64,000 nucleotides of DNA, taken from an uncultured Bacteroidales bacterium. GTDB taxonomy: Bacteria > Bacteroidota > Bacteroidia > Bacteroidales > Bacteroidaceae. The notes under the pieces were generated by a model that was given only the letters and a program-made list of their open reading frames with translations, had not been told where the DNA came from and ran no database searches. The stretch's first letter is position 1, and the number at the start of each line of letters is the position of its first letter. Positions 54,925-63,885 of this stretch are shown here, one piece after another. The stretch spans positions 17,501 through 81,500 of the forward strand of contig CACYBB010000009.1 of NCBI GenBank assembly GCA_902772585.1, in the 5' to 3' direction. The translations under genes were made by a program, and so were the position numbers.

Positions 54925-54949
54925 GTGGTCGACGGTTTTGCCGTCGACG
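54925..54949 (+). repeat. variable-arm hairpin element after fcl
   Basis: GTG, then arm GTCGACGG (54928-54935), loop TTTTG, arm CCGTCGAC (54941-54948). Shares the GTG flank, the CGG/CCG stem base and the loop with two elements inside recQ, but the four outer variable pairs differ. No T-run follows, so it is a poor terminator. Confidence 0.8.
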
Positions 54950-54965
54950 TTAACCCCAAATAACT

Positions 54966-55802
54966 ATGAAACCAATACGAACCCTTAACGACATGATTGT
55001 CTTCCTGCAAGAGCGGGGAGACCGCAAACGTGTGGCTGTGGTCTGTGCCAACGATGCCAGCACGCGCTATGCAGTAGAGAAAGGCAAGGAGATGGGATTC
55101 ATCGAACCCATCTACGTGGACGGCGACGACAAGGACGAATGTGCTCGTCGTGCTGTAGCAATGTGTAAGAATGGTGAGGCCGACATCCTGATGAAGGGAC
55201 TCATCAATACCGATGTCCTGTTGCGTGCCATTCTCGACAAGGAGAACGGTATCCTCCGCAAGGGACATGTGCTGACACATGTCGCTATGGCCGAGATTCC
55301 CAAGTACGAGAAACTGTTGTTCTTCACCGATGCTGCCGTTATCCCTGTCCCCACCCCTACACAGCGTCGCCAGCAGATTCGTTACATGAACTACGTCTGT
55401 CATGCCCTGGGCATTGACGAGCCACGCATCTCGCTCATCCACTGTGCTGAGAAAGTCAGCGCCAAGGCTTTCCCCTATACCGTTGACTACCTCGAAATCA
55501 TTGCCGAGGCCCAGCGTGGACAGTTTGGGCGATGCATCATCGATGGTCCCCTTGACCTGAAGACATCCCTCGACAGCGTGTCGTTGCACGAGAAAGGTAT
55601 CAAAAGTGTCATCGACGGACAAGCCGATGCCCTCATCTTCCCCGATATTGTTGCTGGTAACGTGTTCTACAAGACGATAACACTCTTCGGCTACGCCAAG
55701 ACCGCAGGTGTCCTGCAGGGCACCCAATGCTGTTGCGTGCTTCCCTCGCGTGCCGATAGTCCTGATTCCAAATACTACTCTTTAGCCCTCGCTGCAATAT
55801 GA
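54966..55802 (+). CDS. ptb: phosphate butyryltransferase
   Basis: 278 residues of the phosphate acetyl/butyryltransferase family (MKGLINTDVLLRAIL, DAAVIPVPTPTQRR, FPDIVAGNVFYKTITLF in parts). With the kinase next door it would turn acyl-CoA into acyl-phosphate and then acid plus ATP. Branched or straight C4-C5 acyl groups are the likely substrates. Start overlaps nothing; the stop overlaps buk by four bases. Confidence 0.9.
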   Translation: MKPIRTLNDMIVFLQERGDRKRVAVVCANDASTRYAVEKGKEMGFIEPIYVDGDDKDECARRAVAMCKNGEADILMKGLINTDVLLRAILDKENGILRKGHVLTHVAMAEIPKYEKLLFFTDAAVIPVPTPTQRRQQIRYMNYVCHALGIDEPRISLIHCAEKVSAKAFPYTVDYLEIIAEAQRGQFGRCIIDGPLDLKTSLDSVSLHEKGIKSVIDGQADALIFPDIVAGNVFYKTITLFGYAKTAGVLQGTQCCCVLPSRADSPDSKYYSLALAAI

Positions 55803-56863
55803 AAATCCTTGTCATCAATCCTGGTTCTACGAGTACAAAGATGGCCGTCTATGAAGACGAGCAACCCATTCTTCTGCGTAATATCACCCATACCGCTGAA
55901 GAGTTGGCGCCTTTCGACGCCATCACTGAACAGCAGAATTTCCGCAAGCAACTAGTGCTCGACGAACTGGCTGCTGCCGATATTCCATTGGAGTTTGATG
56001 CCGTCATCGGACGTGGTGGACTGGTTAAGCCCATTGCTGGTGGTGTATATGAAATTAACCAACAAATGATTGATGATACCCTGCATGGTTGTGTCATGCA
56101 CAACCACGCTTGCAATCTCGGTTGCCTTATCGCCCACGAAATCGCAAAAGAGATAGGATGTCGCTCCTTCATTGCCGACCCGGGTGTCGTCGACGAGTTG
56201 TCACCCTTGGCGCGCATCAGCGGTTCGCCCCTCATGCCTCGTATCGCCATCTGGCACGCCCTCAACCAGCGCGCCATCGCCCGTCGCTATGCTCGTGGCA
56301 TTGGCAAGGAGTATGAAGACCTGAACCTCATCATCTGTCACCTGGGAGGCGGCATCTCTGTGGCAGCCCACGAACATGGTCGTGCCATCGATGCCAACAA
56401 CGCCCTGGATGGCGAAGGTCCCTTCTCGCCCGAGCGTGCAGGTTCGTTGCCTGCTGCTGACCTCATCCGTCTCTGTTTCAGTGGCAAATATTCTGAGAAG
56501 CAACTGCTGAAACGCATTGCTGGCAAGGCAGGACTCAATGCCCATCTGGGCACCAACAACATGCGCGAGATTCAAGAGCGCATCAAGAACGGTGACGAGC
56601 ACGCCCGACTCATCGTCGATGCAATGCTCTACCACGTTGCCAAGAATATTGCTGCCGAGGCCGCTGTGCTCTGTGGCCATATTGACGCCATTCTGCTCAC
56701 GGGCGGCATGGCCCATTCTGAATATATCGTCAACGAATTGCGTCGTCGCATTGGCTTCCTCGCACCCGTCTATACCTTCCCTGGCGAAGACGAGATGCAA
56801 GCCCTCGCTCTCAACGCCCTTGCCGTGCTTCAAGGTAAACGTGACGTCAAAATTTACAGTTAA
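55799..56863 (+). CDS. buk: butyrate kinase
   Basis: 354 residues of the acetate/butyrate kinase family: VINPGSTSTKMAVYED, VIGRGGLVKPIAGGVYEI and ICHLGGGISVAAHEHGRAID, in parts. Makes acid and ATP from acyl-phosphate. Coupled to ptb. In Bacteroidales such pairs may serve branched-chain fatty acid exchange; butyrate as an end product is not proven by these two genes. Confidence 0.93.
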   Translation: MKILVINPGSTSTKMAVYEDEQPILLRNITHTAEELAPFDAITEQQNFRKQLVLDELAAADIPLEFDAVIGRGGLVKPIAGGVYEINQQMIDDTLHGCVMHNHACNLGCLIAHEIAKEIGCRSFIADPGVVDELSPLARISGSPLMPRIAIWHALNQRAIARRYARGIGKEYEDLNLIICHLGGGISVAAHEHGRAIDANNALDGEGPFSPERAGSLPAADLIRLCFSGKYSEKQLLKRIAGKAGLNAHLGTNNMREIQERIKNGDEHARLIVDAMLYHVAKNIAAEAAVLCGHIDAILLTGGMAHSEYIVNELRRRIGFLAPVYTFPGEDEMQALALNALAVLQGKRDVKIYS

Positions 56864-56920
56864 ATCATCAAATTCTGTTAAAAAATCAGTCAGCATTTCC
56901 ATTTATTTGTTTTTTCTTCG

Positions 56921-56928
56921 TAACTTTG
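56921..56928 (+). promoter_or_regulatory. -7 box for recJ-recQ
   Basis: TAACTTTG, 68 bases before the recJ ATG. The leader can form an imperfect hairpin at about 56933-56963 (GTATAC and GCATAC areas). Confidence 0.6.
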
Positions 56929-56995
56929 AAGGCGTATTGTATACCTATGGCATACGATACCCCTGTTTAAGACAAGAAAATAAATAAAAACATAA

Positions 56996-58720
56996 ATGCA
57001 ATTTAAATGGAATTACGAACCACTGACACCAGAAAGACAGCAAGCAGCTAAGGAGCTGGCCGAGAAGATCGGGATGAGTCCCGTGATGGCCGGCCTCCTA
57101 ATACAGCGTGGCATCAAGACGGAGAGTGCAGCAAAGCGCTTCTTCCGTCCTATGCTGAACGAGCTGATTGACCCGTTCCTGATGAACGACATGGACGTGG
57201 CAGTGGACAGACTGAACGACGCCATGGGGCGCAAAGAGCGTATCATGGTTTATGGCGACTACGATGTCGACGGATGTACGGCGGTAGCGCTTGTCTACAA
57301 GTTCCTGCAGCAGTTCTATTCCAACATTGACTACTATATCCCCAACCGCGAGGAAGAGGGTTATGGCGTCAGCAAAAAGGGAATAGACTATGCGGCAGAG
57401 ACAGGGGTAAAACTTATTATCGTCCTCGACTGTGGCATCAAGGCCGTCGAGGAGATAGCGTATGCCAAGGAGTTGGGCGTAGATTTCATCATCTGCGACC
57501 ACCACGTGCCTGACGAAGTGATGCCACCCGCTGTGGCCATTCTCAATCCCAAGCGCGACGACTCCACCTATCCTTTCAAGCACCTCTGCGGATGTGGTGT
57601 GGGCTTCAAGTTCATGCAGGCCTTTGCCAAGAACAACGGTATCCCGTTCTCACGCCTCATTCCCCTACTCGACTTCTGTGCCGTCAGCATTGCTGCCGAC
57701 CTGGTACCTGTAGAGGGTGAGAACCGCACGTTGGCTTTCCACGGACTGAAGCAGTTGAACCAGGCTCCCTCGACAGGCCTGAAGGCGATTATCGAGATTT
57801 GCGGACTTACCAATCGCGAACTCACCATGAGCGACATCGTCTTTAAGATTGGTCCGCGCATCAACGCCTCTGGTCGTATGATGAATGGTCGCGAGGCTGT
57901 GGACCTGCTCGTAGAGCGTGATCTGCAGCGCAGTCTGACGATGGCTACGCGCATCAACGAATACAACGAACAGCGCAAGGATGTCGACAAGCAGATGACT
58001 GTCGAGGCCAACGAGATTGTGGAACGCCTGGAGAGTCAGCAGCACCAACAGTCCATCGTGCTCTATGACGAGGGCTGGAAGAAAGGTGTGGTAGGCATTG
58101 TGGCATCCCGACTCACCGAGCTTTATTTCCGTCCCACGGTGGTACTCACCGTCATCGATGGTATGGCCTCTGGTTCTGCACGTTCCGTGGCAGGCTTCGA
58201 CGTCTATGATGCCGTTAAGTCGTGTCGCGACCTGCTGGAGAACTTCGGTGGTCACACCTATGCCGTAGGTCTCACCATGCGTCAGGAGAATATCCCTGAG
58301 TTCCGTCGTCGTTTCCAGGAGTATGTCAGCCACCACATCCTGCCCGAGCAGACCCAACAGACGCTCGACATCGATATGGAACTCGACTTCCAGCAAATCA
58401 GCAAGCGCCTGCTCAATGAGTTGAAGCGTCTGGCACCTCACGGACCAGGCAATGCCAAACCGCTCTTCATCACGCGCAACGTCTATGACTTTGGCACGTC
58501 GAAGGTGGTGGGTCGCCATCAGGAGCATATCAAGTTGGAACTCGTCGATTCCAAGTCGGCAGTGGTCATGAACGGCATTGCCTTCGGACAGTCGGCATCA
58601 GCACGCTATATCAAGTCAAAGCGTTCCTTCGACATCGTCTATACCATCGAGGAGAACACCTACAAGCGTGGCGAGGTACAACTGCAGATAGAGGGCATCC
58701 GTCCGTCGGAGGATGAGTAA
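56996..58720 (+). CDS. recJ: single-strand exonuclease RecJ
   Basis: 574 residues. DHH motifs VYGDYDVDGCTA (motif I), LDCGI (II) and CDHHVPD (III), then the DHHA1 part with GRINASGRM-like PRINASGRMMNG and GSARSVAGFDVYDAV. It degrades single-stranded DNA 5' to 3' in recombination and repair. The recQ start overlaps its stop by eight bases; the RecJ-RecQ pair resects broken or stalled DNA together. Confidence 0.95.
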   Translation: MQFKWNYEPLTPERQQAAKELAEKIGMSPVMAGLLIQRGIKTESAAKRFFRPMLNELIDPFLMNDMDVAVDRLNDAMGRKERIMVYGDYDVDGCTAVALVYKFLQQFYSNIDYYIPNREEEGYGVSKKGIDYAAETGVKLIIVLDCGIKAVEEIAYAKELGVDFIICDHHVPDEVMPPAVAILNPKRDDSTYPFKHLCGCGVGFKFMQAFAKNNGIPFSRLIPLLDFCAVSIAADLVPVEGENRTLAFHGLKQLNQAPSTGLKAIIEICGLTNRELTMSDIVFKIGPRINASGRMMNGREAVDLLVERDLQRSLTMATRINEYNEQRKDVDKQMTVEANEIVERLESQQHQQSIVLYDEGWKKGVVGIVASRLTELYFRPTVVLTVIDGMASGSARSVAGFDVYDAVKSCRDLLENFGGHTYAVGLTMRQENIPEFRRRFQEYVSHHILPEQTQQTLDIDMELDFQQISKRLLNELKRLAPHGPGNAKPLFITRNVYDFGTSKVVGRHQEHIKLELVDSKSAVVMNGIAFGQSASARYIKSKRSFDIVYTIEENTYKRGEVQLQIEGIRPSEDE

Positions 58721-60680
58721 CTACAAAGAGATACTGAAGCACTATTGGGGCTACGACGACTTTCGTGGCATCCAACAGCAGATTATCGAGTCAATAGGAC
58801 TGGGACGCGACACGCTGGGGCTCATGCCCACAGGAGGCGGCAAGTCGCTGACCTTCCAAGTGCCTGCTATGGCACTCGATGGGGTGTGCATTGTCGTCAC
58901 CCCACTCATCGCCCTGATGAAAGACCAAGTCATGCACCTCCGCCAGAAGGGCATCCTCGCAGCAGCCGTCTATAGCGGTATGTCGCACGACGACATCCTG
59001 CGCGTGCTGGAGAACTGCATCCTGGGGCGCACCAAGTTCCTCTATGTATCGCCCGAACGACTCTCCAGCGACCTCTTCGTCACCAAGTTGCGCCACATGC
59101 ACGTGTCGTTCATCACCGTTGACGAGGCACACTGCATCTCCCAGTGGGGCTATGATTTTCGCCCCTCCTACCTGGAGATTGCCAACATCCGCGCCATCCT
59201 GCCCGACATTCCCGTTCTGGCCTTGACAGCTACCGCCACGCCCCAAGTCGTAGAGGATATCTGCGCTAAGCTTTCATCAAACAGCCAACACCCAACACCT
59301 AACAGCCAACACCCAGAATCCGGCAAAACCGGATTCCACAGTGTGGAACACGGTTTTGCCGTGTTCCGCATGTCCTTCGAACGCAAGAATCTCACCTACT
59401 TCGTCAAGGACTGTCCTGACAAGATGCAGGAACTCATCCACACCTTTCAGCACACCCAGGGCTCGGCCATTGTCTATGTGCGCAGTCGTCGTCGCACCAA
59501 GGAGATTGCCCAGGCACTCTGTCTGGCTGGTCTCAGCGCCACCTTCTATCATGCCGGACTGGACCACGAGGTGAAAGACCAGCGCCAGCGCGACTGGCAG
59601 CAAGACGGTGTGCGCATCATCGTCTGCACCAACGCCTTTGGCATGGGCATCGACAAGCCCGACGTGCGTTTGGTCATGCACTACGACTGTCCCGACTCCA
59701 TCGAGGCCTACTTCCAGGAGGCAGGTCGTGCTGGTCGTGACGGACAGCCTGCTCAGGCCATCCTGCTTTATAATAATGGTGATAATGCCAAACTCGCCAA
59801 GCGCATCGACGACACCTTCCCACCGAAGGACGAGATTCGTCAGGTCTATGAGCACCTGGCCTACTTCTTCCAGATAGCCACGGGCGATGGTTTCGGCATC
59901 ACTCGCGAGTTCAACATCGACGTCTTCTGTCAGCGTTTCCATCATTTCCCTGTACGCGTCCATTCCGCCCTGCAGATTCTGCAGCGTGCAGGCTATATAG
60001 AATACGATGCTGCCCCCGACTTGCAGACGCGTGTGCGCTTCCTCTTGGAGCGCCACGAACTCTATCGGCTCAACGACCTCTCCGACCATGAGGACCGCCT
60101 CATCGTCACCCTCCTGCGCAACTATGGTGGACTCTTTGCCGACTTCGGTTACATCGACGAGGCACTCATCAGTCAGCAGTGTGGTTTGCGCCCTGCCGAC
60201 CTCCACGAAGTGCTGAAGTCGCTGGCCCACAAACACATCATCCAGTATATCCCACGCTCTCAGGTGCCCACCATCCGCTATATGCAGCGTCGCGAAGACC
60301 CTGAGCACGTCCAACTCTCTGCCGACGTCTATGAACGACGCCTGGAGCAGTACCGCCAGCGCATCCACGCCATGCTGAACTACATGCAGGACAACGCCCA
60401 TTGTCGTTCGCGCCTGTTGCTGGAATACTTTGGTGAAAAAGACACCCACGACTGTGGCCACTGCGATGTCTGTCTCACCAATCAGAGTCAGACTGCTGCC
60501 CATCAGCAGTCACTCGATGCCGCTCAGTCCATCCTCCAGTTGCTCAGCGATGGCAAGCGCCATCATCTCAGCGAACTTCATCGGCTTCCCTTCCCTACCG
60601 AAGCCCTCGATACCGCTCTTCACAGCCTGCTTAGCGAAGAGCGCATCCTTCAGAACGACGGATTCATCGAAAGTCGCTGA
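58713..60680 (+). CDS. recQ: RecQ helicase with an in-frame repeat insertion
   Basis: 655 residues. Helicase motifs: PTGGGKSLTFQVPA (I), VDEAHCISQWGYDFRP (II plus the RecQ loop), LALTATAT (III), AFGMGIDKPDVR (V) and QEAGRAGRDG (VI). The zinc-binding part ends in CGHCDVC; no clear HRDC domain. Residues about 189-217, between the two RecA-like lobes, do not look like RecQ: they are coded by heptamers AACAGCC/AACACCC and two hairpin elements. The frame is kept, so the protein is probably made with a loop of low-complexity sequence. Converges on the SpoIIE-type phosphatase gene. Confidence 0.94.
   Translation: MSNYKEILKHYWGYDDFRGIQQQIIESIGLGRDTLGLMPTGGGKSLTFQVPAMALDGVCIVVTPLIALMKDQVMHLRQKGILAAAVYSGMSHDDILRVLENCILGRTKFLYVSPERLSSDLFVTKLRHMHVSFITVDEAHCISQWGYDFRPSYLEIANIRAILPDIPVLALTATATPQVVEDICAKLSSNSQHPTPNSQHPESGKTGFHSVEHGFAVFRMSFERKNLTYFVKDCPDKMQELIHTFQHTQGSAIVYVRSRRRTKEIAQALCLAGLSATFYHAGLDHEVKDQRQRDWQQDGVRIIVCTNAFGMGIDKPDVRLVMHYDCPDSIEAYFQEAGRAGRDGQPAQAILLYNNGDNAKLAKRIDDTFPPKDEIRQVYEHLAYFFQIATGDGFGITREFNIDVFCQRFHHFPVRVHSALQILQRAGYIEYDAAPDLQTRVRFLLERHELYRLNDLSDHEDRLIVTLLRNYGGLFADFGYIDEALISQQCGLRPADLHEVLKSLAHKHIIQYIPRSQVPTIRYMQRREDPEHVQLSADVYERRLEQYRQRIHAMLNYMQDNAHCRSRLLLEYFGEKDTHDCGHCDVCLTNQSQTAAHQQSLDAAQSILQLLSDGKRHHLSELHRLPFPTEALDTALHSLLSEERILQNDGFIESR
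59280..59314 (+). repeat. in-frame heptamer repeat inside recQ
   Basis: Five units AACAGCC, AACACCC, AACACCT, AACAGCC, AACACCC, coding for the SNSQHPTPNSQHP stretch. Confidence 0.93.
59315..59368. repeat. two head-to-head hairpin elements inside recQ
   Basis: First: arms GAATCCGG (59316-59323) and CCGGATTC (59329-59336), loop CAAAA, i.e. TTTTG on the other strand. Second: GGAACACGG (59345-59353) and CCGTGTTCC (59359-59367), loop TTTTG. Their GTG ends face each other across AGT (CAC-AGT-GTG). Confidence 0.93.
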
Positions 60681-60687
60681 CAGTCCC

Positions 60688-62697
60688 CTACTGTGTGACG
60701 CACCGCAGACACATCATCGTGAGGTCGTCATTAGGTTCAGCCCCGTTACGATGCTTCTCTACCTCAGCCTTCAGCGTGTCAACGACCTGCTGGGCTGAGT
60801 CAAAATGAGTATTGCGCAGCATGTCGAGCAGTCGCTTGTCGCCAAACTGTTCCTGCTGCGGGTTCTCAGCCTCGTTCAGACCATCAGTATAGATAAACAG
60901 CGGACGACCCTTGATGGTGTCAATCTCCTCGCCCACATACTTCAAGTCAGGCCACAGGCCGATGGGCGCGTTAGCCTCCATTTTAAGGAATTCACCCTTG
61001 CTGTCACCACCACCGATGACAGGAGGATTATGGCCTGCGTTACAGAAGTCGAGATGTCCCGTCTGCAGGTCTAGCATACCCAGCCAGAACGTGACGAACA
61101 TACCGTTCTCATTGTCCGCACCACTGAGTGCATCGTTCATGTGAGTACATATCTCAGCAGGTTTCATACCCTGCTTGGCCAGCGTCAGGAACAGGCGCGT
61201 AGCCTGTGCCATGAACAGCGAGGCAGGCACACCCTTACCCGACACGTCGCCTACAGCGAAGTAGAGTTGGTCACCCTGCATCAAGTAGCCGTACAGGTCG
61301 CCTCCCACCTCTTTGGCAGGAGTCATCGAGGCATACATGTCCAGTCCTTCACGCTCTGGGAAGATGCTGGGAACCATCGACATCTGAATGTCGCGGGCAA
61401 TGCGCAACTCACTCTCTATACGCTCCTGGGCAGCCTTGACCTCAGCCAGACGGGCTGCAGCACGGTGCCTTATCAGCATATAAATGATAAAGAAGATGAA
61501 GAGCGCCACAACGGCAATAAACAGTCCAATGATGCGCTGCTGCGACAGTTCAGCCTGCTGCTGGGCTATCTGTGCCTCTTTCTGCTGCGTCTCGTAGATG
61601 GTGGCCAGTTCGGCAGCCTTGTCTCTCTGCGCTACCGCAATGGCTGAGTCCAGCATCTGGCAGAGATCGCGCCCCACGGCAATGGTCTTTGCCGTTTGTC
61701 CTGCATTGGCACACGACAGATAGCGTGGCACCATCCATTCCTGGATATTCTCTAAGGTGGCATTCATGTTACGGTGGGTGAAGAAGCTGTCCACATATTC
61801 ATAGTGGTCAGCAGCCTTGTCCCATTGCTTTGAATTATATAGATACTCCGCACCACCCAATTTGCCCGTCTCCGTCTGATAGAGGAGAGACTGCTGATAG
61901 TCAGCAAACGACTTCTCAGCCTCCTCATTCTTGCCCTTTTTGTAGAGCAGGAGGGCTTTCTGCAGTTGCAGATACCCTCTTCTGATGGCCTCCTGTTCAC
62001 CATAGGAAGTGGGCTGATTCTTATAGTAGTCCAGTGCCTCTTCACTACGTTTCAGCCAGATCATTGCCGTGTCCACATTATCTTTGGCGTCGTAACAGGC
62101 AGCCGCCATGTTAAAACACACCTCCATCGCGGTCAGCGCATTAAATCCTGTAGTGTCAGCACGCATCAGTTTCGTTTTCAGCGCGTAGCCTTTCTCCAGA
62201 TTCTTGGCAGCTTCGGCCTTCTGTCCCAACTTATACTGGCACTCACCCAGCGTAAACAGCATCGTAGAGTATTCCTCCGGAGAATTGATGACTCCGTCTT
62301 CCACCATCTTGATGGCAGGTAGCAGCACTCTCAGCGCCTCCTCGTATTCGTATTTCACCTTCAGGATGTCGCTCAGGCTCTGGGCTGCACTAAAGTGGTT
62401 CAGCTTGTCTTCTTTCGTCACTGGCTTTATCTTGTAAGCCTCGCGAAAGCAGTATTCCGCCTTTTTCGGATTGTCCAGATACAAGTAGCAGGCTCCTCTG
62501 CTGCGATTGGCACGAATGGCATTAAAGACTCCTGCCTGTTCCAGACTGTCAATGACCCGCAGTGCACCCTCAAAGTCACCCTTGTGCGAGTACGTTGCCA
62601 ACAGCTCGTCCGCATCACTTCTGGTTCCTGCTTGTTGTTGATGACCATGACATCCTGCTATCAGCATGACAACGGCCAGCAATAAGAGTTGTCTCAT
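60688..62697 (-). CDS. lipoprotein with TPRs and a SpoIIE/RsbU phosphatase domain
   Basis: 669 residues from ATG 62697; a longer frame runs through the promoter. Lipoprotein signal LLLLAVVMLIAGC, a helical TPR region (about 30-370), a membrane helix (about 401-421: IIGLFIAVVALFIFFIIYML), a short coiled coil, then a PP2C domain of the SpoIIE/RsbU type with GGDLYGYLMQGDQLYFAVGDVSGKGVPASL in parts and FIYTDGLNEAENP. Such phosphatases often activate an anti-anti-sigma factor or another phosphorylated target; none is in the window. Confidence 0.9.
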   Translation of the reverse strand: MRQLLLLAVVMLIAGCHGHQQQAGTRSDADELLATYSHKGDFEGALRVIDSLEQAGVFNAIRANRSRGACYLYLDNPKKAEYCFREAYKIKPVTKEDKLNHFSAAQSLSDILKVKYEYEEALRVLLPAIKMVEDGVINSPEEYSTMLFTLGECQYKLGQKAEAAKNLEKGYALKTKLMRADTTGFNALTAMEVCFNMAAACYDAKDNVDTAMIWLKRSEEALDYYKNQPTSYGEQEAIRRGYLQLQKALLLYKKGKNEEAEKSFADYQQSLLYQTETGKLGGAEYLYNSKQWDKAADHYEYVDSFFTHRNMNATLENIQEWMVPRYLSCANAGQTAKTIAVGRDLCQMLDSAIAVAQRDKAAELATIYETQQKEAQIAQQQAELSQQRIIGLFIAVVALFIFFIIYMLIRHRAAARLAEVKAAQERIESELRIARDIQMSMVPSIFPEREGLDMYASMTPAKEVGGDLYGYLMQGDQLYFAVGDVSGKGVPASLFMAQATRLFLTLAKQGMKPAEICTHMNDALSGADNENGMFVTFWLGMLDLQTGHLDFCNAGHNPPVIGGGDSKGEFLKMEANAPIGLWPDLKYVGEEIDTIKGRPLFIYTDGLNEAENPQQEQFGDKRLLDMLRNTHFDSAQQVVDTLKAEVEKHRNGAEPNDDLTMMCLRCVTQ

Positions 62698-62729
62698 CTT
62701 TCTTCCATTTTTAATGATTATACCTGCTG

Positions 62730-62737
62730 CAAAAGTA
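62730..62737 (-). promoter_or_regulatory. -7 box for the SpoIIE-type phosphatase gene
   Basis: Minus-strand TACTTTTG followed directly by CAGCAGGTATAAT. The GCAGCAGGTAT piece also follows the -7 box of the WYL gene. Confidence 0.68.
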
Positions 62738-62796
62738 CAAAAAAGAAAGCGAACCACCAACGATTCGCTCACTTTTCTTCTATTCCGCCCTTGTCA

Positions 62797-62895
62797 TCAC
62801 CTACATACTTTTGCGCTTTTCACATACTCACTTGCCAGACTGATAACCACAGCCAGAATTACAAACAGAAAAAATGCACCTTCCATAACTATCAT
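62797..62895 (-). CDS. possible 32-residue membrane micro-protein
   Basis: Too short for standard calling. ATG at 62895, TGA at 62797. The peptide is MIVMEGAFF, then a strongly hydrophobic FLFVILAVVISLA, then SEYVKSAKVCR: one membrane helix with a positive end, a common micro-protein layout. A near-consensus -7 (TTACTTTG) lies about 40 bases upstream, behind the WYL terminator, in a gap otherwise without genes. Chance cannot be excluded. Confidence 0.4.
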   Translation of the reverse strand: MIVMEGAFFLFVILAVVISLASEYVKSAKVCR

Positions 62896-62944
62896 ATTTT
62901 TTTAAGTTAGACAATTAAGTTATCGGGTGCAAAGTAAAAAGAAG

Positions 62945-62967
62945 GGTGTACCAGAAGTCGGTACACC
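62945..62967 (-). terminator. terminator after the WYL gene
   Basis: GGTGTACC (62945-62952) pairs with GGTACACC (62960-62967), loop of seven; on the minus strand CTTCTTTTTAC follows. Confidence 0.85.
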
Positions 62968-62977
62968 TCACCAAATT

Positions 62978-63868
62978 TTAATATCTTTTAAGACTTTCGG
63001 CTATTATTTGCCGCATTTTCTCGCGAAGTTCCAGTGGTTCGAGCACTTCTATGCCGTCGCCGTGCGAGAGTAACTGACCCAGAAAGTCGGCAGTGGGACG
63101 AATATCAAACGAGAAGTCGGCATAATGTTCAGTGCTACCTATTTCGCGCTGCGAGGGGTGCAGGGGCAGCGTGCGCAGGTAGTTGGGCGTCTTGTTGTAG
63201 GCACGCAGCACAACGTGGGCCATGGGCGTGCCGTCTGTCAGCACACCATAATACTCTGAGAAATACTCCTGTGGCGAGAAGTCGGCAGGCATCTCGAACG
63301 TCGCATCCGTCAGTTCCACCATCGTCACGCGGTCCAAGGCATAGACGCGCATCTGGTCCTCGTCGGTTCTGGCCAACAGATACCAGCGCCGCTGCGACAG
63401 TTTAAGGGCATACGGACAAACGGTTTTCTCGTAGCCCTCAGTCTGAAACTTCTGGTAGCCTATGCGCAGGCGGTGATTGGTGTGTATGGCACTGATGATG
63501 GTATTGAGATATTGTTCACCGACAGGAGCATTCTCCAGCACCAGACGCTCCTTCACGGCAGCACTGTCGGCCAGCACGCCATGTACGGTCAGCGTAGAGA
63601 ACAGCCAACTCTCTATGCTGTCGTCGCTGAGCACCTCCTCGTTGCTGATGTAGTACTTATACGTACGTGGCTCGCAGTCGATGATAATGCCAAACATGTC
63701 CTGAATGGCGTCACGATGGCGATTGAACGACGTGCGTGGCAAGGGATTACCGTCGGTCACACGGTCCTCCCGCCACTTCTGGTTCAGTTCCTCAAGGTTC
63801 AGTTTTCGAAACGCCCTGAGCGTATTGATAATCCAGATGTACTGTTGAAATATCTGAGCTGGTTTCAT
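62978..63868 (-). CDS. WYL-domain regulator
   Basis: 296 residues. An N-terminal helix-turn-helix-like part (about 1-75: LNLEELNQKWRED, PLPRTSFNRHRDAIQDMFG) precedes a WYL domain (about 120-200) with HRLRIGYQKF, RRWYLLARTDEDQMRVYALDR in parts, and a WCX-like end. WYL proteins sense nucleotides or nucleic acid ends and control DNA repair or phage defence genes. Target unknown; no defence genes are beside it here. Confidence 0.88.
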   Translation of the reverse strand: MKPAQIFQQYIWIINTLRAFRKLNLEELNQKWREDRVTDGNPLPRTSFNRHRDAIQDMFGIIIDCEPRTYKYYISNEEVLSDDSIESWLFSTLTVHGVLADSAAVKERLVLENAPVGEQYLNTIISAIHTNHRLRIGYQKFQTEGYEKTVCPYALKLSQRRWYLLARTDEDQMRVYALDRVTMVELTDATFEMPADFSPQEYFSEYYGVLTDGTPMAHVVLRAYNKTPNYLRTLPLHPSQREIGSTEHYADFSFDIRPTADFLGQLLSHGDGIEVLEPLELREKMRQIIAESLKRY

Positions 63869-63876
63869 ACCTGCTG

Positions 63877-63884
63877 CGAAGGTA
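63877..63884 (-). promoter_or_regulatory. -7-like box for the WYL gene
   Basis: Minus-strand TACCTTCG, one base off TAnnTTTG, followed by CAGCAGGTATG that includes the start codon. The transcript would be nearly leaderless. Confidence 0.5.
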
Positions 63885-63885
63885 C

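Noticed and set aside
54928-54948. ordinary Rho-independent terminator of the fucose genes
   Set aside because: There is no T-run after the stem, and the core matches elements found inside recQ.
59277-60503. 408-residue open frame on the minus strand of recQ
   Set aside because: It is a codon-bias shadow of recQ: no motifs, no promoter, full overlap with a strongly supported gene.
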